Shown: positions 44,893 to 53,351 of the stretch, one piece after another
Layout of the letters: every line of letters begins with the position of its first letter
Position numbering within the stretch: position 1 is the stretch's first letter
Assembly: GCA_963826165.1 (NCBI GenBank)
Contig: CAWGWC010000017.1
Coordinates: 310,001-374,000, forward strand
Direction: 5' to 3'
DNA from: JACVRW01 sp963826165
GTDB lineage: Bacteria > Actinomycetota > Thermoleophilia > Solirubrobacterales > Thermoleophilaceae
Length of the DNA: 64,000 nt
Notes under the pieces: model-generated
Databases searched by the model: none
What the model was told of the DNA's origin: nothing
What the model saw: the letters and a program-made list of their open reading frames with translations, nothing else
Position numbers and translations under genes: made by a program

Positions 44893-46472
44893 TGTCCAGC
44901 GTCGCCGAAAGCCCGCGCGCCGTGCCCCGGCTCGGCTCGCTGCCCAACTTCGTGGTGCCGGCCCTGGTGCTGCTCGGCCTGCTCGCCGTCTCGCTCTATC
45001 TGCGCACCAACTCGCTGGGCGAGTCGCTCTGGATGGACGAGGGGCTCTCGATCGGCATCGCCTCGCAGCCGCTGTTCGACATCCCGGGCGTGCTGCGCGT
45101 CGACGGGTCGCCGCCCTTCTACTACATGCTCCTCTCGGTCTGGATGGACGTGTTCGGCAACGGACCGGGGGAGACCCAGGCGCTGTCGGTGGTCATCTCG
45201 CTCGCCGCCATCCCGGCCGGCATGTGGGCGGGCTGGAGCCTCTTCGGCCAGCGGGCCGGCCTGATCTGCGCCGCTCTGTGCGCGGTCAACCCGTTCCTCA
45301 CGGGCTACGCGCAGGAGACCCGCATGTACGCGCTCATGCTCGTGCTCTCCCTGGTGGCCACGGCGGCGTTCCTGCACGTGTTCGCCTTCGGGCGCCGGCG
45401 CTACCTGCCGTTGTTCATGGTCCTGCTGGCGCTCATGCTCTACACCCACAACTGGGGCCTGTTCCTGGCTGTCGGGCTCGCGTGCGCCCTGGTGCCGTGC
45501 TGGTACGTCTCCGAGAATCGCTCGTCCTTCTACAAGGACGCTCTGATCGGCTTCGGGGGCGCCGGAATCCTCTACCTGCCCTGGGTCCCCACGCTGCTGC
45601 ACCAGGTCCAGCACACGGGTGCGCCCTGGCTGAACTCGCCGAACTTCGGGGCGCCGATCCAGATCTCGAAGAACCTGCTGGGCGGCGGGACCCCCACCGT
45701 CGCGCTCGTGCTGGCGGGCGGCACCGGCCTGGTGGCCATCGTCCAGCGGCGGCTCGAGGACAAGGAGCGCACTGCCCTGATCTCCGCCACCGTGATCGTG
45801 CTCGGCACGCTCGTGATCGCCTGGCTCGTGTCCCAGGTCTCGCCGGCCTGGACCACGCGCTACCTCGGCGTGCTGCTCGGGCCGATGCTCCTCATCGCGG
45901 CGCTGGGCCTCGCGCGCGCCGGTTATCTCGGGCTGGCGGCGCTCGCGATCATCTTCGTCGTCTGGGCCATTCCGAAGTCCTACGGCCTCGAGAACAAGTC
46001 GAACGCCGCCGACCTGCGCAACGCCGTGGTGGAAGAGAACCTCATGAACGAGGGGGATCTGGTGATCTCCATGCAGCCCGAGCAGGGCCCGCTCCTGGCC
46101 TACCACCTGGAGGAGCTGGGCAACTCGCCCGATCTCGAGTTCGCCAGCCCGCTGGGGGCCGTGGACAACGATCGCGTGATGGATTGGACCGATGGCGGCG
46201 AGCGCATGGAGGACGCCACCGTGGAGCAGAATCTGGAGCCCCTCGTTGCTAACCTGCCCGTCGGCGGGCGGGTCCTCATCGTTCATCCTGTCACGACCCG
46301 GGCGGATGACTGGGACGCGCCCTGGACGCAGCTGGTGAGACGGCGCTCGGCCCAGTGGGGCGCCTGGCTCACCGAGAACGATGATCTCGAGCGGGTCGCG
46401 GTGGTGCCCCCCAACTACCGTCGCGCCACCAGAATCGGCGTGCGCGGCGTGCTCTACGAGAAGACCGGATGA
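44892..46472 (+). CDS. GT39-family (dolichyl-phosphate-mannose-type) membrane glycosyltransferase
   Basis: 526 residues, about 11 membrane helices and a soluble C-terminal domain. The first outer loop has the catalytic acidic pair in ESLWMDEGLS, followed by SPPFYYMLLSVWM; PFLTGYAQETRMYALMLVL is the conserved second block of this mannosyltransferase family. It would transfer a sugar from a polyprenyl carrier to a surface acceptor on the outer face of the membrane. GTG start; the stop overlaps the next gene (ATGA). Confidence 0.85.
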   Translation: MSSVAESPRAVPRLGSLPNFVVPALVLLGLLAVSLYLRTNSLGESLWMDEGLSIGIASQPLFDIPGVLRVDGSPPFYYMLLSVWMDVFGNGPGETQALSVVISLAAIPAGMWAGWSLFGQRAGLICAALCAVNPFLTGYAQETRMYALMLVLSLVATAAFLHVFAFGRRRYLPLFMVLLALMLYTHNWGLFLAVGLACALVPCWYVSENRSSFYKDALIGFGGAGILYLPWVPTLLHQVQHTGAPWLNSPNFGAPIQISKNLLGGGTPTVALVLAGGTGLVAIVQRRLEDKERTALISATVIVLGTLVIAWLVSQVSPAWTTRYLGVLLGPMLLIAALGLARAGYLGLAALAIIFVVWAIPKSYGLENKSNAADLRNAVVEENLMNEGDLVISMQPEQGPLLAYHLEELGNSPDLEFASPLGAVDNDRVMDWTDGGERMEDATVEQNLEPLVANLPVGGRVLIVHPVTTRADDWDAPWTQLVRRRSAQWGAWLTENDDLERVAVVPPNYRRATRIGVRGVLYEKTG

Positions 46473-47992
46473 CGACGAACACAGATCAGACTGAAATCGC
46501 GCGCCCCGAGATGCGCGACAAGCCCACGGTGATCCTCGGTGGCGGCCCGGCCGGGCTGACGGCCGGCTACGTGCTGGCCAAGCAGGGCCTGCCGGTGATC
46601 GTGCTCGAGGCCGAGAACCAGGTCGGCGGCATCGCCAAGACCGCCGTGCGCGACGGCTACCGCTTCGACCTCGGCGGCCACCGCTTCTTCACCAAGGTCA
46701 AGGAGATCGACGACCTCTGGCACGAGATCATGAAGGAGGAGTTCCTCGAGCGGCCGCGCATGTCGCGCATCTACTGGCGCTCCCCGAGCGGCGAGGGCAA
46801 GTTCCTCGACTACCCGCTGCGCGGGCCGGACGTGATGAAGAAGCTCGGGCCGGTCGATCTCATGAGGGCGCTCTTCTCCTACCTGTGGGCGGCGATAAAG
46901 CCGAAGGGCAAGGAGGACAACTTCGAGCAGTGGGTGTCCAACCGCTTCGGCAAGTGGCTGTTCAACCAGTTCTTCAAGTCCTACACCGAGAAGGTGTGGG
47001 GCGTCCCCACCTCGGAGATCCGCGCCGACTGGGCCGCCCAGCGGATCAAGAACCTGTCCTTCTTCCGCGCCGCCTGGTCGGCCTTCTTCGGCAACCGCGA
47101 CAACAAGGTCACCAGCCTGATCTCGAAGTTCAACTACCCCCGCTTCGGCCCCGGCCAGATGTGGGAGCAGATGACCGAGGACATCAGGGCGCTCGGCGGC
47201 CAGGTGCTGCTCGAGACCAAGGTGACCAAGCTCGAGTTCGAGGGCGACCGCTGCGTGCGCGTGCACGCCGGCGACCAGGTCTACGAGCCCTCCGCGGTGA
47301 TCTCCTCGCTTCCTCTGCGCAACACCGTGGGCATGTCCGAGCCCAGGCCGAGCCCCGAGGTGATGTCCGCGGCGAAGGGTCTGCGCTACCGGGACTTCCT
47401 GACGGTGGCGGTGGTGCTCAACGGCGACGATCTGTTCCCGGACAACTGGATCTACATCCACGATCCGAACGTGAACGTCGGCCGCATTCAGAACTTCCGC
47501 TCCTGGAGCCCGTGGATGGTGCCCGACCCGTCCAAGGCGTGCGTGGGCCTCGAGTTCTTCTGCTTCGCGGGCGACGAGCTCTGGGAGTCCGACGACGACG
47601 ACCTGGTCAAACTCGGGATGCGCGAGCTGGAGCAGCTCGGGCTGGCCCGCGCCGACCAGCTCGAGTTCGGCTTCGTCGAGCGCGTGCCCAAGGCCTACCC
47701 GATGTACGACTCCGACTACTCCGACCGCGTGCACGCCATCCGCTCGTGGCTCGACGGCCTCGACAACTTCATCCAGGTGGGCCGCAACGGGCTGCACCGC
47801 TACAACAACTCCGACCACTCCTCGCTCACCGCGCTGCGCGCGGTGGACAACCTCGTGAAGGGCACCAACCACGACATCTGGGCGGTCAACGCCGAGTCGG
47901 TCTACCACGAGGAAGAGCGCTCCCAGGACGAGGAGCAGCCCTACATCGAGGCTCCGGAGACGGAGTCGATGAAGGAACCGCTGCACCGCTAG
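46469..47992 (+). CDS. FAD-dependent oxidoreductase, UDP-galactopyranose mutase/protoporphyrinogen oxidase-like
   Basis: 507-residue flavoprotein. The N-terminal FAD motif is TVILGGGPAGLTAGYVLAKQ, then LEAENQVGGIAKTAVRDGYR and FDLGGHRFFTK, as in UGM-like and PPOX-like enzymes; VGRNGLHRYNNSDHSS forms the C-terminal FAD contact. It lies in a glycan cluster and is ATGA-coupled to a GT39 transferase, so a sugar-nucleotide or lipid-sugar substrate is more likely than heme. Length exceeds UGM (about 390), so it is not a plain UGM. Confidence 0.8.
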   Translation: MTTNTDQTEIARPEMRDKPTVILGGGPAGLTAGYVLAKQGLPVIVLEAENQVGGIAKTAVRDGYRFDLGGHRFFTKVKEIDDLWHEIMKEEFLERPRMSRIYWRSPSGEGKFLDYPLRGPDVMKKLGPVDLMRALFSYLWAAIKPKGKEDNFEQWVSNRFGKWLFNQFFKSYTEKVWGVPTSEIRADWAAQRIKNLSFFRAAWSAFFGNRDNKVTSLISKFNYPRFGPGQMWEQMTEDIRALGGQVLLETKVTKLEFEGDRCVRVHAGDQVYEPSAVISSLPLRNTVGMSEPRPSPEVMSAAKGLRYRDFLTVAVVLNGDDLFPDNWIYIHDPNVNVGRIQNFRSWSPWMVPDPSKACVGLEFFCFAGDELWESDDDDLVKLGMRELEQLGLARADQLEFGFVERVPKAYPMYDSDYSDRVHAIRSWLDGLDNFIQVGRNGLHRYNNSDHSSLTALRAVDNLVKGTNHDIWAVNAESVYHEEERSQDEEQPYIEAPETESMKEPLHR

Positions 47993-47999
47993 GTCTCCG

Positions 48000-48803
48000 G
48001 TGAGCGGCTCGGCGCTCGCCCTGGCCCTCGGCGCCGCGGTCCTCCACGCGGCGTGGAACCTCACGCTCGCCGGCTCGCGGGACACCGCGGCGGTCACGGG
48101 CGGGCTGCTGATCTGGGGGGCGGCGCTGCTGGCCGTGCCGGCGCTGCTCACGGGCGGCGTGTCGACCGCAGCGCTGCCGTTCGTCGCCGCGTCGGCGGCG
48201 CTGGAGCTCGCGTACTTCGCGTTGCTGGCCCGCGCCTATGCCGGTGGCTCCGTGAGCGTGGTCTACCCGGTGGCGCGCGGGTTGGCTCCGGCGCTGGTGC
48301 TGGTCGTCGGCGTGCTGGGGCTGGGGAGGGGGGTGTCGGCGCCCGGGGCGCTGGGCGTTCTGGCCGTGTGCGCCGGGGTGCTCCTGATCGGGCTTCCGCA
48401 AGCCCGCGCCGCGCGCCGGGACCTTCTGTTCGGCCTGGCCATCGGAGCCACCATCGCCGCCTACACCCTGATCGACGCCGAGGGCGTCGAGCGCGCCGAC
48501 CCGGTCGCCTACCTCGCGCTGGTCATCGCTCCCTGCGCGCTCCTCTACCCGCTCGCCGCACGCCGCGCACCGGACCTCGGCGCGCGCTCCGCGCTCACCG
48601 CGGCGGCCACGCTCGGGGCCTACCTGCTCGTGCTGGCGGCGCTGCAAAGAGCCCCGGCCGCGCCCGTCGCGGCGGTGAGGGAGACCAGCATCCTCCTCGT
48701 CACCCTCTTTGCCGCCGTCTTCCTGAAGGAGCGGCTGACGGCCGCACGGGCGACGGGCACCGTGCTGGTGGTGGTGGGAGTCGCGCTGATCGCCTACTCG
48801 TAA
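48000..48803 (+). CDS. EamA/DMT-family transporter
   Basis: 267 residues with ten hydrophobic segments and the internal duplication of the drug/metabolite transporter family (halves beginning AALALGAAVLHAAWNLTLAG and LFGLAIGATIAAYTLID). SVSVVYPVARGLAPALVLV and AVRETSILLVTLFAAVFLKE are the conserved EamA segments in each half. Substrate unknown; metabolite export or undecaprenyl-linked sugar transport are both precedents. GTG start 7 bases after the flavoprotein stop; converges on the next gene with a 10-base overlap. Confidence 0.85.
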   Translation: MSGSALALALGAAVLHAAWNLTLAGSRDTAAVTGGLLIWGAALLAVPALLTGGVSTAALPFVAASAALELAYFALLARAYAGGSVSVVYPVARGLAPALVLVVGVLGLGRGVSAPGALGVLAVCAGVLLIGLPQARAARRDLLFGLAIGATIAAYTLIDAEGVERADPVAYLALVIAPCALLYPLAARRAPDLGARSALTAAATLGAYLLVLAALQRAPAAPVAAVRETSILLVTLFAAVFLKERLTAARATGTVLVVVGVALIAYS

Positions 48804-50257
48804 TAGGGCAGCGGCCCGCCGGCCAGCTCGAGCACGTGCTGGTACATCTCCTCGGACAGGCGGCGGTTCTTCTTCTCGATGTCGAAGAACTCGTGCGGGT
48901 CCTGGCGCAGGTCGTACATCGTGCGCTCGTTGCCCTGGTTGTCGCCGATCAGCACGTACTCGTCGGAGCGGATGTAGAAGCGGTTGTACATGCCGCCGTA
49001 GTGGACCTCGCGCCGCTCGGGCGGCTGCTCGCCGTCGAGCAGCCGCGACAGGTCGGTGCCCTCCATCCACTTCGGCGGGTCGAGCCCGAGCATGGACAAG
49101 ACGGTCGGACCGACGTCGTGAGTGGAGGCGAAGTACTGCGTGGTCTTGCCGGCGGCCTTGTTCTCGGGGGTGACGAGGATGAGCGGGACCTGGGCGAGCT
49201 CCGGGTGAAGCTGGGAGGGCACCTTGCCGGTGTAGCCGCGCTCGCCGAGCAGATAGCCGTGGTCGGAAAGCAGCACGATCGCGGTGTTCTCCTCCATCCC
49301 CAGCTCGTAGAAGCGGTCCATGAAGTGACCCAGCCAGCGGTCGGTCAGGGTGACCTCGGCGGCGTAGATCGCGTGCAGCCGGCGCAGCAGCTCGGGGGTG
49401 AAGTTCTCGGCGAAGCCGTAGCGGGTGACGCCGATGTTCTGGACGTCGGGTCCGGTGTCGGAGTACATGTCGATGTACTTCTGCGGCGGGCTCCACGGCT
49501 CGTGCGGGTCGAAGCTGTCGACCACCATGGCGAACGGCTGGCGGCGCTGGGCCTGCTCGAGCGTGTCCGCCGCGTCCTTGTAGACCCGCGCCGCACAGGT
49601 CTCCTCCTCGTCCACACCCCGGCCCGTGTTGGCCAGGTACTTGCGCATGCCGGGCACGTAGCGCTCGTCGCGCAGGAAGGGAGGCAGCCACTGCTCCACC
49701 AGCTCCATCGAAACGGTCTCGGGCGACCGGTAGAAGCCCGATTGGCCGACGATCGTCCGCCAGCTGTCGAAGGTCTTTCGAAACGGCTCGTACGCCTTGG
49801 TGAAGGCCAGGTGCGGGTTGTCGGAGATCTGGACGGCCCAGTAGCCGTCGCCCTGGAGCGCCTTGGTGAAGGTGTTCTCGCTGCCCTCGATGGGCAGCCA
49901 CCCGGGGCTGGTCCCCAGCTCCTTGTTGGGGACCCAATCGCGGTAGGGAAAGATCCGCCGCGAGGTGAAGATCGACCGCCGTGCCGGGATCGTGACCATC
50001 GCCTCGGGGAAGGCTCGGTTGAAGCGCAGGCCGCGGGCGGCCAGCGCGTCGACGTTCGGCGTCTGCACCTGAGGGGAGCCGTAGGCGCCGACGTGGTCGG
50101 GGCGCAGGCTGTCGACGATCAGGACGATCACGTTCAGCCGGCCGTCGCCCAGTCCGGCGGCGTTGCTGCTGCAGCCGGCCGCGGGCAGCAGGGCGGCACC
50201 GGCCGCCCCAGCGGCGCCGGCCTGCAACAGCCGCCGGCGGCTCAGGCGCGTTTCCAC
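48794..50257 (-). CDS. Exported sulfatase-family enzyme with Thr in place of the formylglycine Cys
   Basis: 487 residues. The N-terminus has a twin-arginine-type SRRRLLQAGAAGAAGAALLP followed by lipobox-like AAGC (Cys29), suggesting Tat export and lipid anchoring. The fold is sulfatase-like: NVIVLIVDSLRPDHVGAYG (metal aspartates), VLLSDHGYLLGERGYTGK (metal Asp-His), and the C-terminal YDLRQDPHEFFDIEKKN. The modification motif CxPxR reads TIPAR (Thr89), so formylglycine cannot form. This points to a phosphodiesterase or phosphotransferase activity using Thr, or a non-catalytic protein. Acts outside the membrane, in a glycan cluster. Confidence 0.85.
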   Translation of the reverse strand: METRLSRRRLLQAGAAGAAGAALLPAAGCSSNAAGLGDGRLNVIVLIVDSLRPDHVGAYGSPQVQTPNVDALAARGLRFNRAFPEAMVTIPARRSIFTSRRIFPYRDWVPNKELGTSPGWLPIEGSENTFTKALQGDGYWAVQISDNPHLAFTKAYEPFRKTFDSWRTIVGQSGFYRSPETVSMELVEQWLPPFLRDERYVPGMRKYLANTGRGVDEEETCAARVYKDAADTLEQAQRRQPFAMVVDSFDPHEPWSPPQKYIDMYSDTGPDVQNIGVTRYGFAENFTPELLRRLHAIYAAEVTLTDRWLGHFMDRFYELGMEENTAIVLLSDHGYLLGERGYTGKVPSQLHPELAQVPLILVTPENKAAGKTTQYFASTHDVGPTVLSMLGLDPPKWMEGTDLSRLLDGEQPPERREVHYGGMYNRFYIRSDEYVLIGDNQGNERTMYDLRQDPHEFFDIEKKNRRLSEEMYQHVLELAGGPLPYYE

Positions 50258-50291
50258 GCCGGTGGAGGCTAGAGGATCGACTACCCGGCTC

Positions 50292-52112
50292 TCAGGACTC
50301 GAACGGCGGCGGCTCGGTGGCCTTCGGTATTCGCACCACCGGCGGCCCGTAGGCCTGACGGCAGTCGTCGAGCCGGTGGATGCGCACCGTCGGTCCCGGC
50401 CGTTCGTACTCGGGCGGGTAGTTGTTGTAGGAGAGGTCGAAGCTGAAGGGCAGCTCGCCGGCGCCTTCCTCGTAGGGGCTGAACTCCCTCACCACGGTCG
50501 AGTCGCGGTCGAGGCGCCGGTAGTACGCGCGGGCCTCGGGATCGCCGGTCTCGAGCGCGCGCCGGCGCACGGTGTCGACGGTCATCACCAGGCAGTAGCC
50601 GTAGAGCCGGTAGTCGTCGATCACCTCCGGGCCCAGCACCGCCTGGTAGGCCGATGCCCGCACCCCGCCGTCGGGCCGCGCGAACAGGCCGGGCTTGTAC
50701 TGAGCGCACACTCGCCGCCCGCCCGCTCCGGCGTAGGCCCAGCCCTCCTCGGTCCAGTCGTCGCGCCGGGGGCAGCGGGCCAGCCAGGCCGGCAGGCGCC
50801 CGTCGGGGTTCGAGCGGTACCAGCGGCCGGGCACCGCCGGCTCGATCGACACGCGCAGCTCGGGAGAGAAGCTCTGCGACAGCCAGGAGCGAGCCTGGCT
50901 GAGAGTGTCCTCGCGACCCAGCACGAGCGCGCTGCGCACGTCGGCGGCCAGCGGCTGGACCAGCACCACCGCGGCCAGCACGGCCAGCACCAGACCGCCG
51001 GCCACGGCCGAGCGCCGTGAGCCGAACGTTGGTCCCCGGCGGCGCTCGAGCGCGCCGGAGATCAGATCGGCGAGCTGGGTCACCCCGGCCGCGGCCAGCA
51101 GCGCCAGCGCCGGGTACGCGGGCAGCAGCCAGCGCCCGAAGTAGCGCGACTGCCCGGCCAGGTACGCCAGCAGGGCCAGCGGGAGCGCGATCAGGATCAG
51201 CCCGCGAACGAGGTCACGGCGCAGGACCAGCGCGGCGCCCAGCACCGCCGCCGCCAGGCCGGCCCAGCCCAGACCCCAGGTGAGGCTGTCGAGGTAGTAC
51301 GACAGGCCGCCCGACTCCTGCCCGGGCTTCGGCTCGTTGGCGGCCACGTCGGCCTGGTCGCGCAGGTCGGTCCACCACTCATCCAGGGAGCCGAACAGGT
51401 ACGGGTTGAGCGCCACGAAGACGAGCGCCGCCAGGCCGCCGCCCAGGGCCAGCGCGGCGAGTGCGCGCGGGCCGTCGGCGCGCAGGCGCGCCACCGCGGC
51501 GATGACCAGCGGCAGCAGCACGAGACCGGCGGTGTACTTGAAGGCGATAGCCAGTCCGGCCGCGGCTCCCGCCAGGGCGAAGTCGCGCGTCCGGCCGTCG
51601 TCCGCCGCCCTCGCCGCCCACATGAGCGCCAGGGCCACGCCCATCAGCGCCCCCACGTCGGTGACCGCCACCCGCGAGTAGGCCACCGGCAGGAAGGCGA
51701 AGCTCAGCACCGCCGCGGCGACCAGCCCCTCGCGAACGCCCCACAGCCGGCGCCCCGCCCAGTAGGTGGCCGCCACGCCCACCATGCACAGCAGCGCGGC
51801 GACCGTCCTGGCCGCCACCCAGATCTCGGTCGGGTCCTTGTCGAACTGGTCGGTGACGTTGCCGAAGGGCAGGTCGAAGAGGAAGCCCAGCGGCCCGTAC
51901 ATGACCCTCAGCGCCGCGTAGAGCAGGTAGGTGTATCCGGCGGGGTTCTGGTAGTAGCCCGGGTCGAGGTCCTGCCAGAACATCTCCACCGCCCGGCTGG
52001 CGAAATGGGAGCCCTCGTCGATCGAGTAGACGAACGGCAGGCCGTAGTCGATGTTCCAGATCCGCAGCGCGAATCCGGCCACCAGGATCGACGCCAGGAC
52101 GAGGCGGTGCAC
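50292..52112 (-). CDS. GT39/ArnT-like membrane glycosyltransferase
   Basis: 606 residues, about 11-12 helices followed by a periplasm-side soluble domain. The first loop has YSIDEGSHFASRAVEMFW with the Asp-Glu pair typical of GT39/GT83 enzymes, then YYQNPAGYTYLL. The C-terminal part is rich in Tyr/Pro (FDLSYNNYPPEYERPGP). GTG at 52112 (VHRLVLASILVAGFALRIW) is chosen since the frame upstream reads as non-membrane sequence and crosses the palindrome. It lies 34 bases upstream of the sulfatase-like gene on the same strand and is divergent from ribD. Confidence 0.85.
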   Translation of the reverse strand: MHRLVLASILVAGFALRIWNIDYGLPFVYSIDEGSHFASRAVEMFWQDLDPGYYQNPAGYTYLLYAALRVMYGPLGFLFDLPFGNVTDQFDKDPTEIWVAARTVAALLCMVGVAATYWAGRRLWGVREGLVAAAVLSFAFLPVAYSRVAVTDVGALMGVALALMWAARAADDGRTRDFALAGAAAGLAIAFKYTAGLVLLPLVIAAVARLRADGPRALAALALGGGLAALVFVALNPYLFGSLDEWWTDLRDQADVAANEPKPGQESGGLSYYLDSLTWGLGWAGLAAAVLGAALVLRRDLVRGLILIALPLALLAYLAGQSRYFGRWLLPAYPALALLAAAGVTQLADLISGALERRRGPTFGSRRSAVAGGLVLAVLAAVVLVQPLAADVRSALVLGREDTLSQARSWLSQSFSPELRVSIEPAVPGRWYRSNPDGRLPAWLARCPRRDDWTEEGWAYAGAGGRRVCAQYKPGLFARPDGGVRASAYQAVLGPEVIDDYRLYGYCLVMTVDTVRRRALETGDPEARAYYRRLDRDSTVVREFSPYEEGAGELPFSFDLSYNNYPPEYERPGPTVRIHRLDDCRQAYGPPVVRIPKATEPPPFES

Positions 52113-52185
52113 GCGGCGAGAGGCTAGTGGCTGAGCGTGGGCGCGCCGGCCCACCGAGCGGCGCGACGAGCACCCGCTGGTAATG

Positions 52186-52201
52186 TTGACTCGCGAGTCA
52201 A
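52186..52201. promoter_or_regulatory. Perfect 16-bp palindrome between GT39 gene and riboflavin operon
   Basis: TTGACTCGCGAGTCAA is a perfect inverted repeat 24 bases before the ribD start and 73 bases before the GT39 start. It contains TTGACT, close to a -35 hexamer, on both strands. Size and symmetry fit an operator for a dimeric regulator of the divergent genes. No FMN (RFN) riboswitch sequence is seen upstream of ribD, so this may be the control site. Confidence 0.5.
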
Positions 52202-52225
52202 TCAACGTCTCCCGAGGCGCCCGCG

Positions 52226-53350
52226 ATGCCCGAAATCCCCGCTCCAGAGCGCGATGCGCGACATCTCAACCGGGCCATCGAACTGGCCGGGTTGGCGCGT
52301 GGGCAGGTGAGCCCCAACCCCATGGTGGGCGCCGTGGTGGTCAAGGCGGGCCGCGTGATCGGGGAGGGCGTGACCCAGCCGCCGGGGGAGGCCCACGCCG
52401 AGCGGATGGCCCTCGGCGCATGTGAGGAGAGCGCCGCCGGAGCGACGCTCTACGTCTCGCTCGAGCCCTGCTGTCACCAGGGCCGCACGCCGCCGTGCAC
52501 CGACGCGATCGTCGAGGCCGGCATCGCGCGCGTGGTGATCGCCTCCGACGATCCCACGCCCAAGGCCGCGGGCCGCGGCCCGGGCATCCTGCGCGACGAG
52601 GGCGTGGAGGTGAGCTTCGTCGACGGAGAGGTGGGGGCGTCCGCCCGGCTGCTCAACCAGCCCTTTCGAAAGCACGCGCGCACGGGCCGTCCCCTGGTGG
52701 TGTTCAAGTCCGCGATGACCCTCGACGGCAAGGTGGCCACCCCCACCGGCGACTCGCAGTGGATCTCCGGCGAGGCCAGCCGGGCGCGCGCGCACCGCTG
52801 GCGCGCCGAGTCGGACGCCGTGGCCGTGGGCATCGGCACGGCGCTGGTGGACGACCCACGGCTCACGGCCCGCCTCGAGGGGGTGGCGCGCCAGCCTCGC
52901 CGGGTGGTCTTCGACTCCGAGGCGCGCCTGCCGCTCGACTCCAAGCTGGTGCGCGACGTGGCCGAGCTGCCGGTGACCGTGGTGTGCTCGCGTGCCGCCT
53001 CGCGCACCTCGCTGGAGGCGCTCGAGGCCGCCGGCGTGGACGTGATCGTGGCCACCGGCGGCAACGAGGCCGCACGCGTGGCCTCGGCACTCGACGGTCT
53101 CGGCCAGCGCGAGATCCAGTCGCTGCTGCTCGAGGGCGGCCCGCACCTGGCGGGCTCGTTCCTCGAGGCCGAGGAGATCGACGAGGCGCGCATCTTCATC
53201 GCGCCGTTCATGATCGGTGGCGAGAAGGCGCGGACCGTCGTGGAGGGCATCGGGCTGGGGGAGATCGCGGCGGCCGCCCGGCCGATCGTGATGGACACCG
53301 AGCGCATCGAGGACGACGTGCTCATAACGGCTCGCTTCAAGGAGTGGTGA
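52226..53350 (+). CDS. ribD: Bifunctional riboflavin deaminase/reductase RibD
   Basis: Second and third steps of riboflavin synthesis: deamination of the pyrimidine and reduction of its ribosyl group. 374 residues (E. coli RibD 367). The deaminase zinc site is HAERMAL (HAE) and EPCCHQGRTPPC (PCxxxxxxPPC); GQVSPNPMVGAVVV is conserved. The reductase half begins RPLVVFKSAMTLDGKVA and contains QWISGEASR and LLLEGGPHLAGSF. First gene of a four-gene rib operon; ends 1 base before the ribE coding start. Confidence 0.95.
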   Translation: MPEIPAPERDARHLNRAIELAGLARGQVSPNPMVGAVVVKAGRVIGEGVTQPPGEAHAERMALGACEESAAGATLYVSLEPCCHQGRTPPCTDAIVEAGIARVVIASDDPTPKAAGRGPGILRDEGVEVSFVDGEVGASARLLNQPFRKHARTGRPLVVFKSAMTLDGKVATPTGDSQWISGEASRARAHRWRAESDAVAVGIGTALVDDPRLTARLEGVARQPRRVVFDSEARLPLDSKLVRDVAELPVTVVCSRAASRTSLEALEAAGVDVIVATGGNEAARVASALDGLGQREIQSLLLEGGPHLAGSFLEAEEIDEARIFIAPFMIGGEKARTVVEGIGLGEIAAAARPIVMDTERIEDDVLITARFKEW

Positions 53351-53351
53351 G

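Noticed and set aside
48794..50257. Calling the Tat-exported enzyme a functional sulfatase
   Set aside because: The Cys/Ser needed for formylglycine is Thr; the sulfatase name is kept only for the fold.
52113..52225. FMN riboswitch (RFN element) upstream of the riboflavin operon
   Set aside because: The conserved RFN blocks are absent, and only 113 bases are available, centred on the palindrome.
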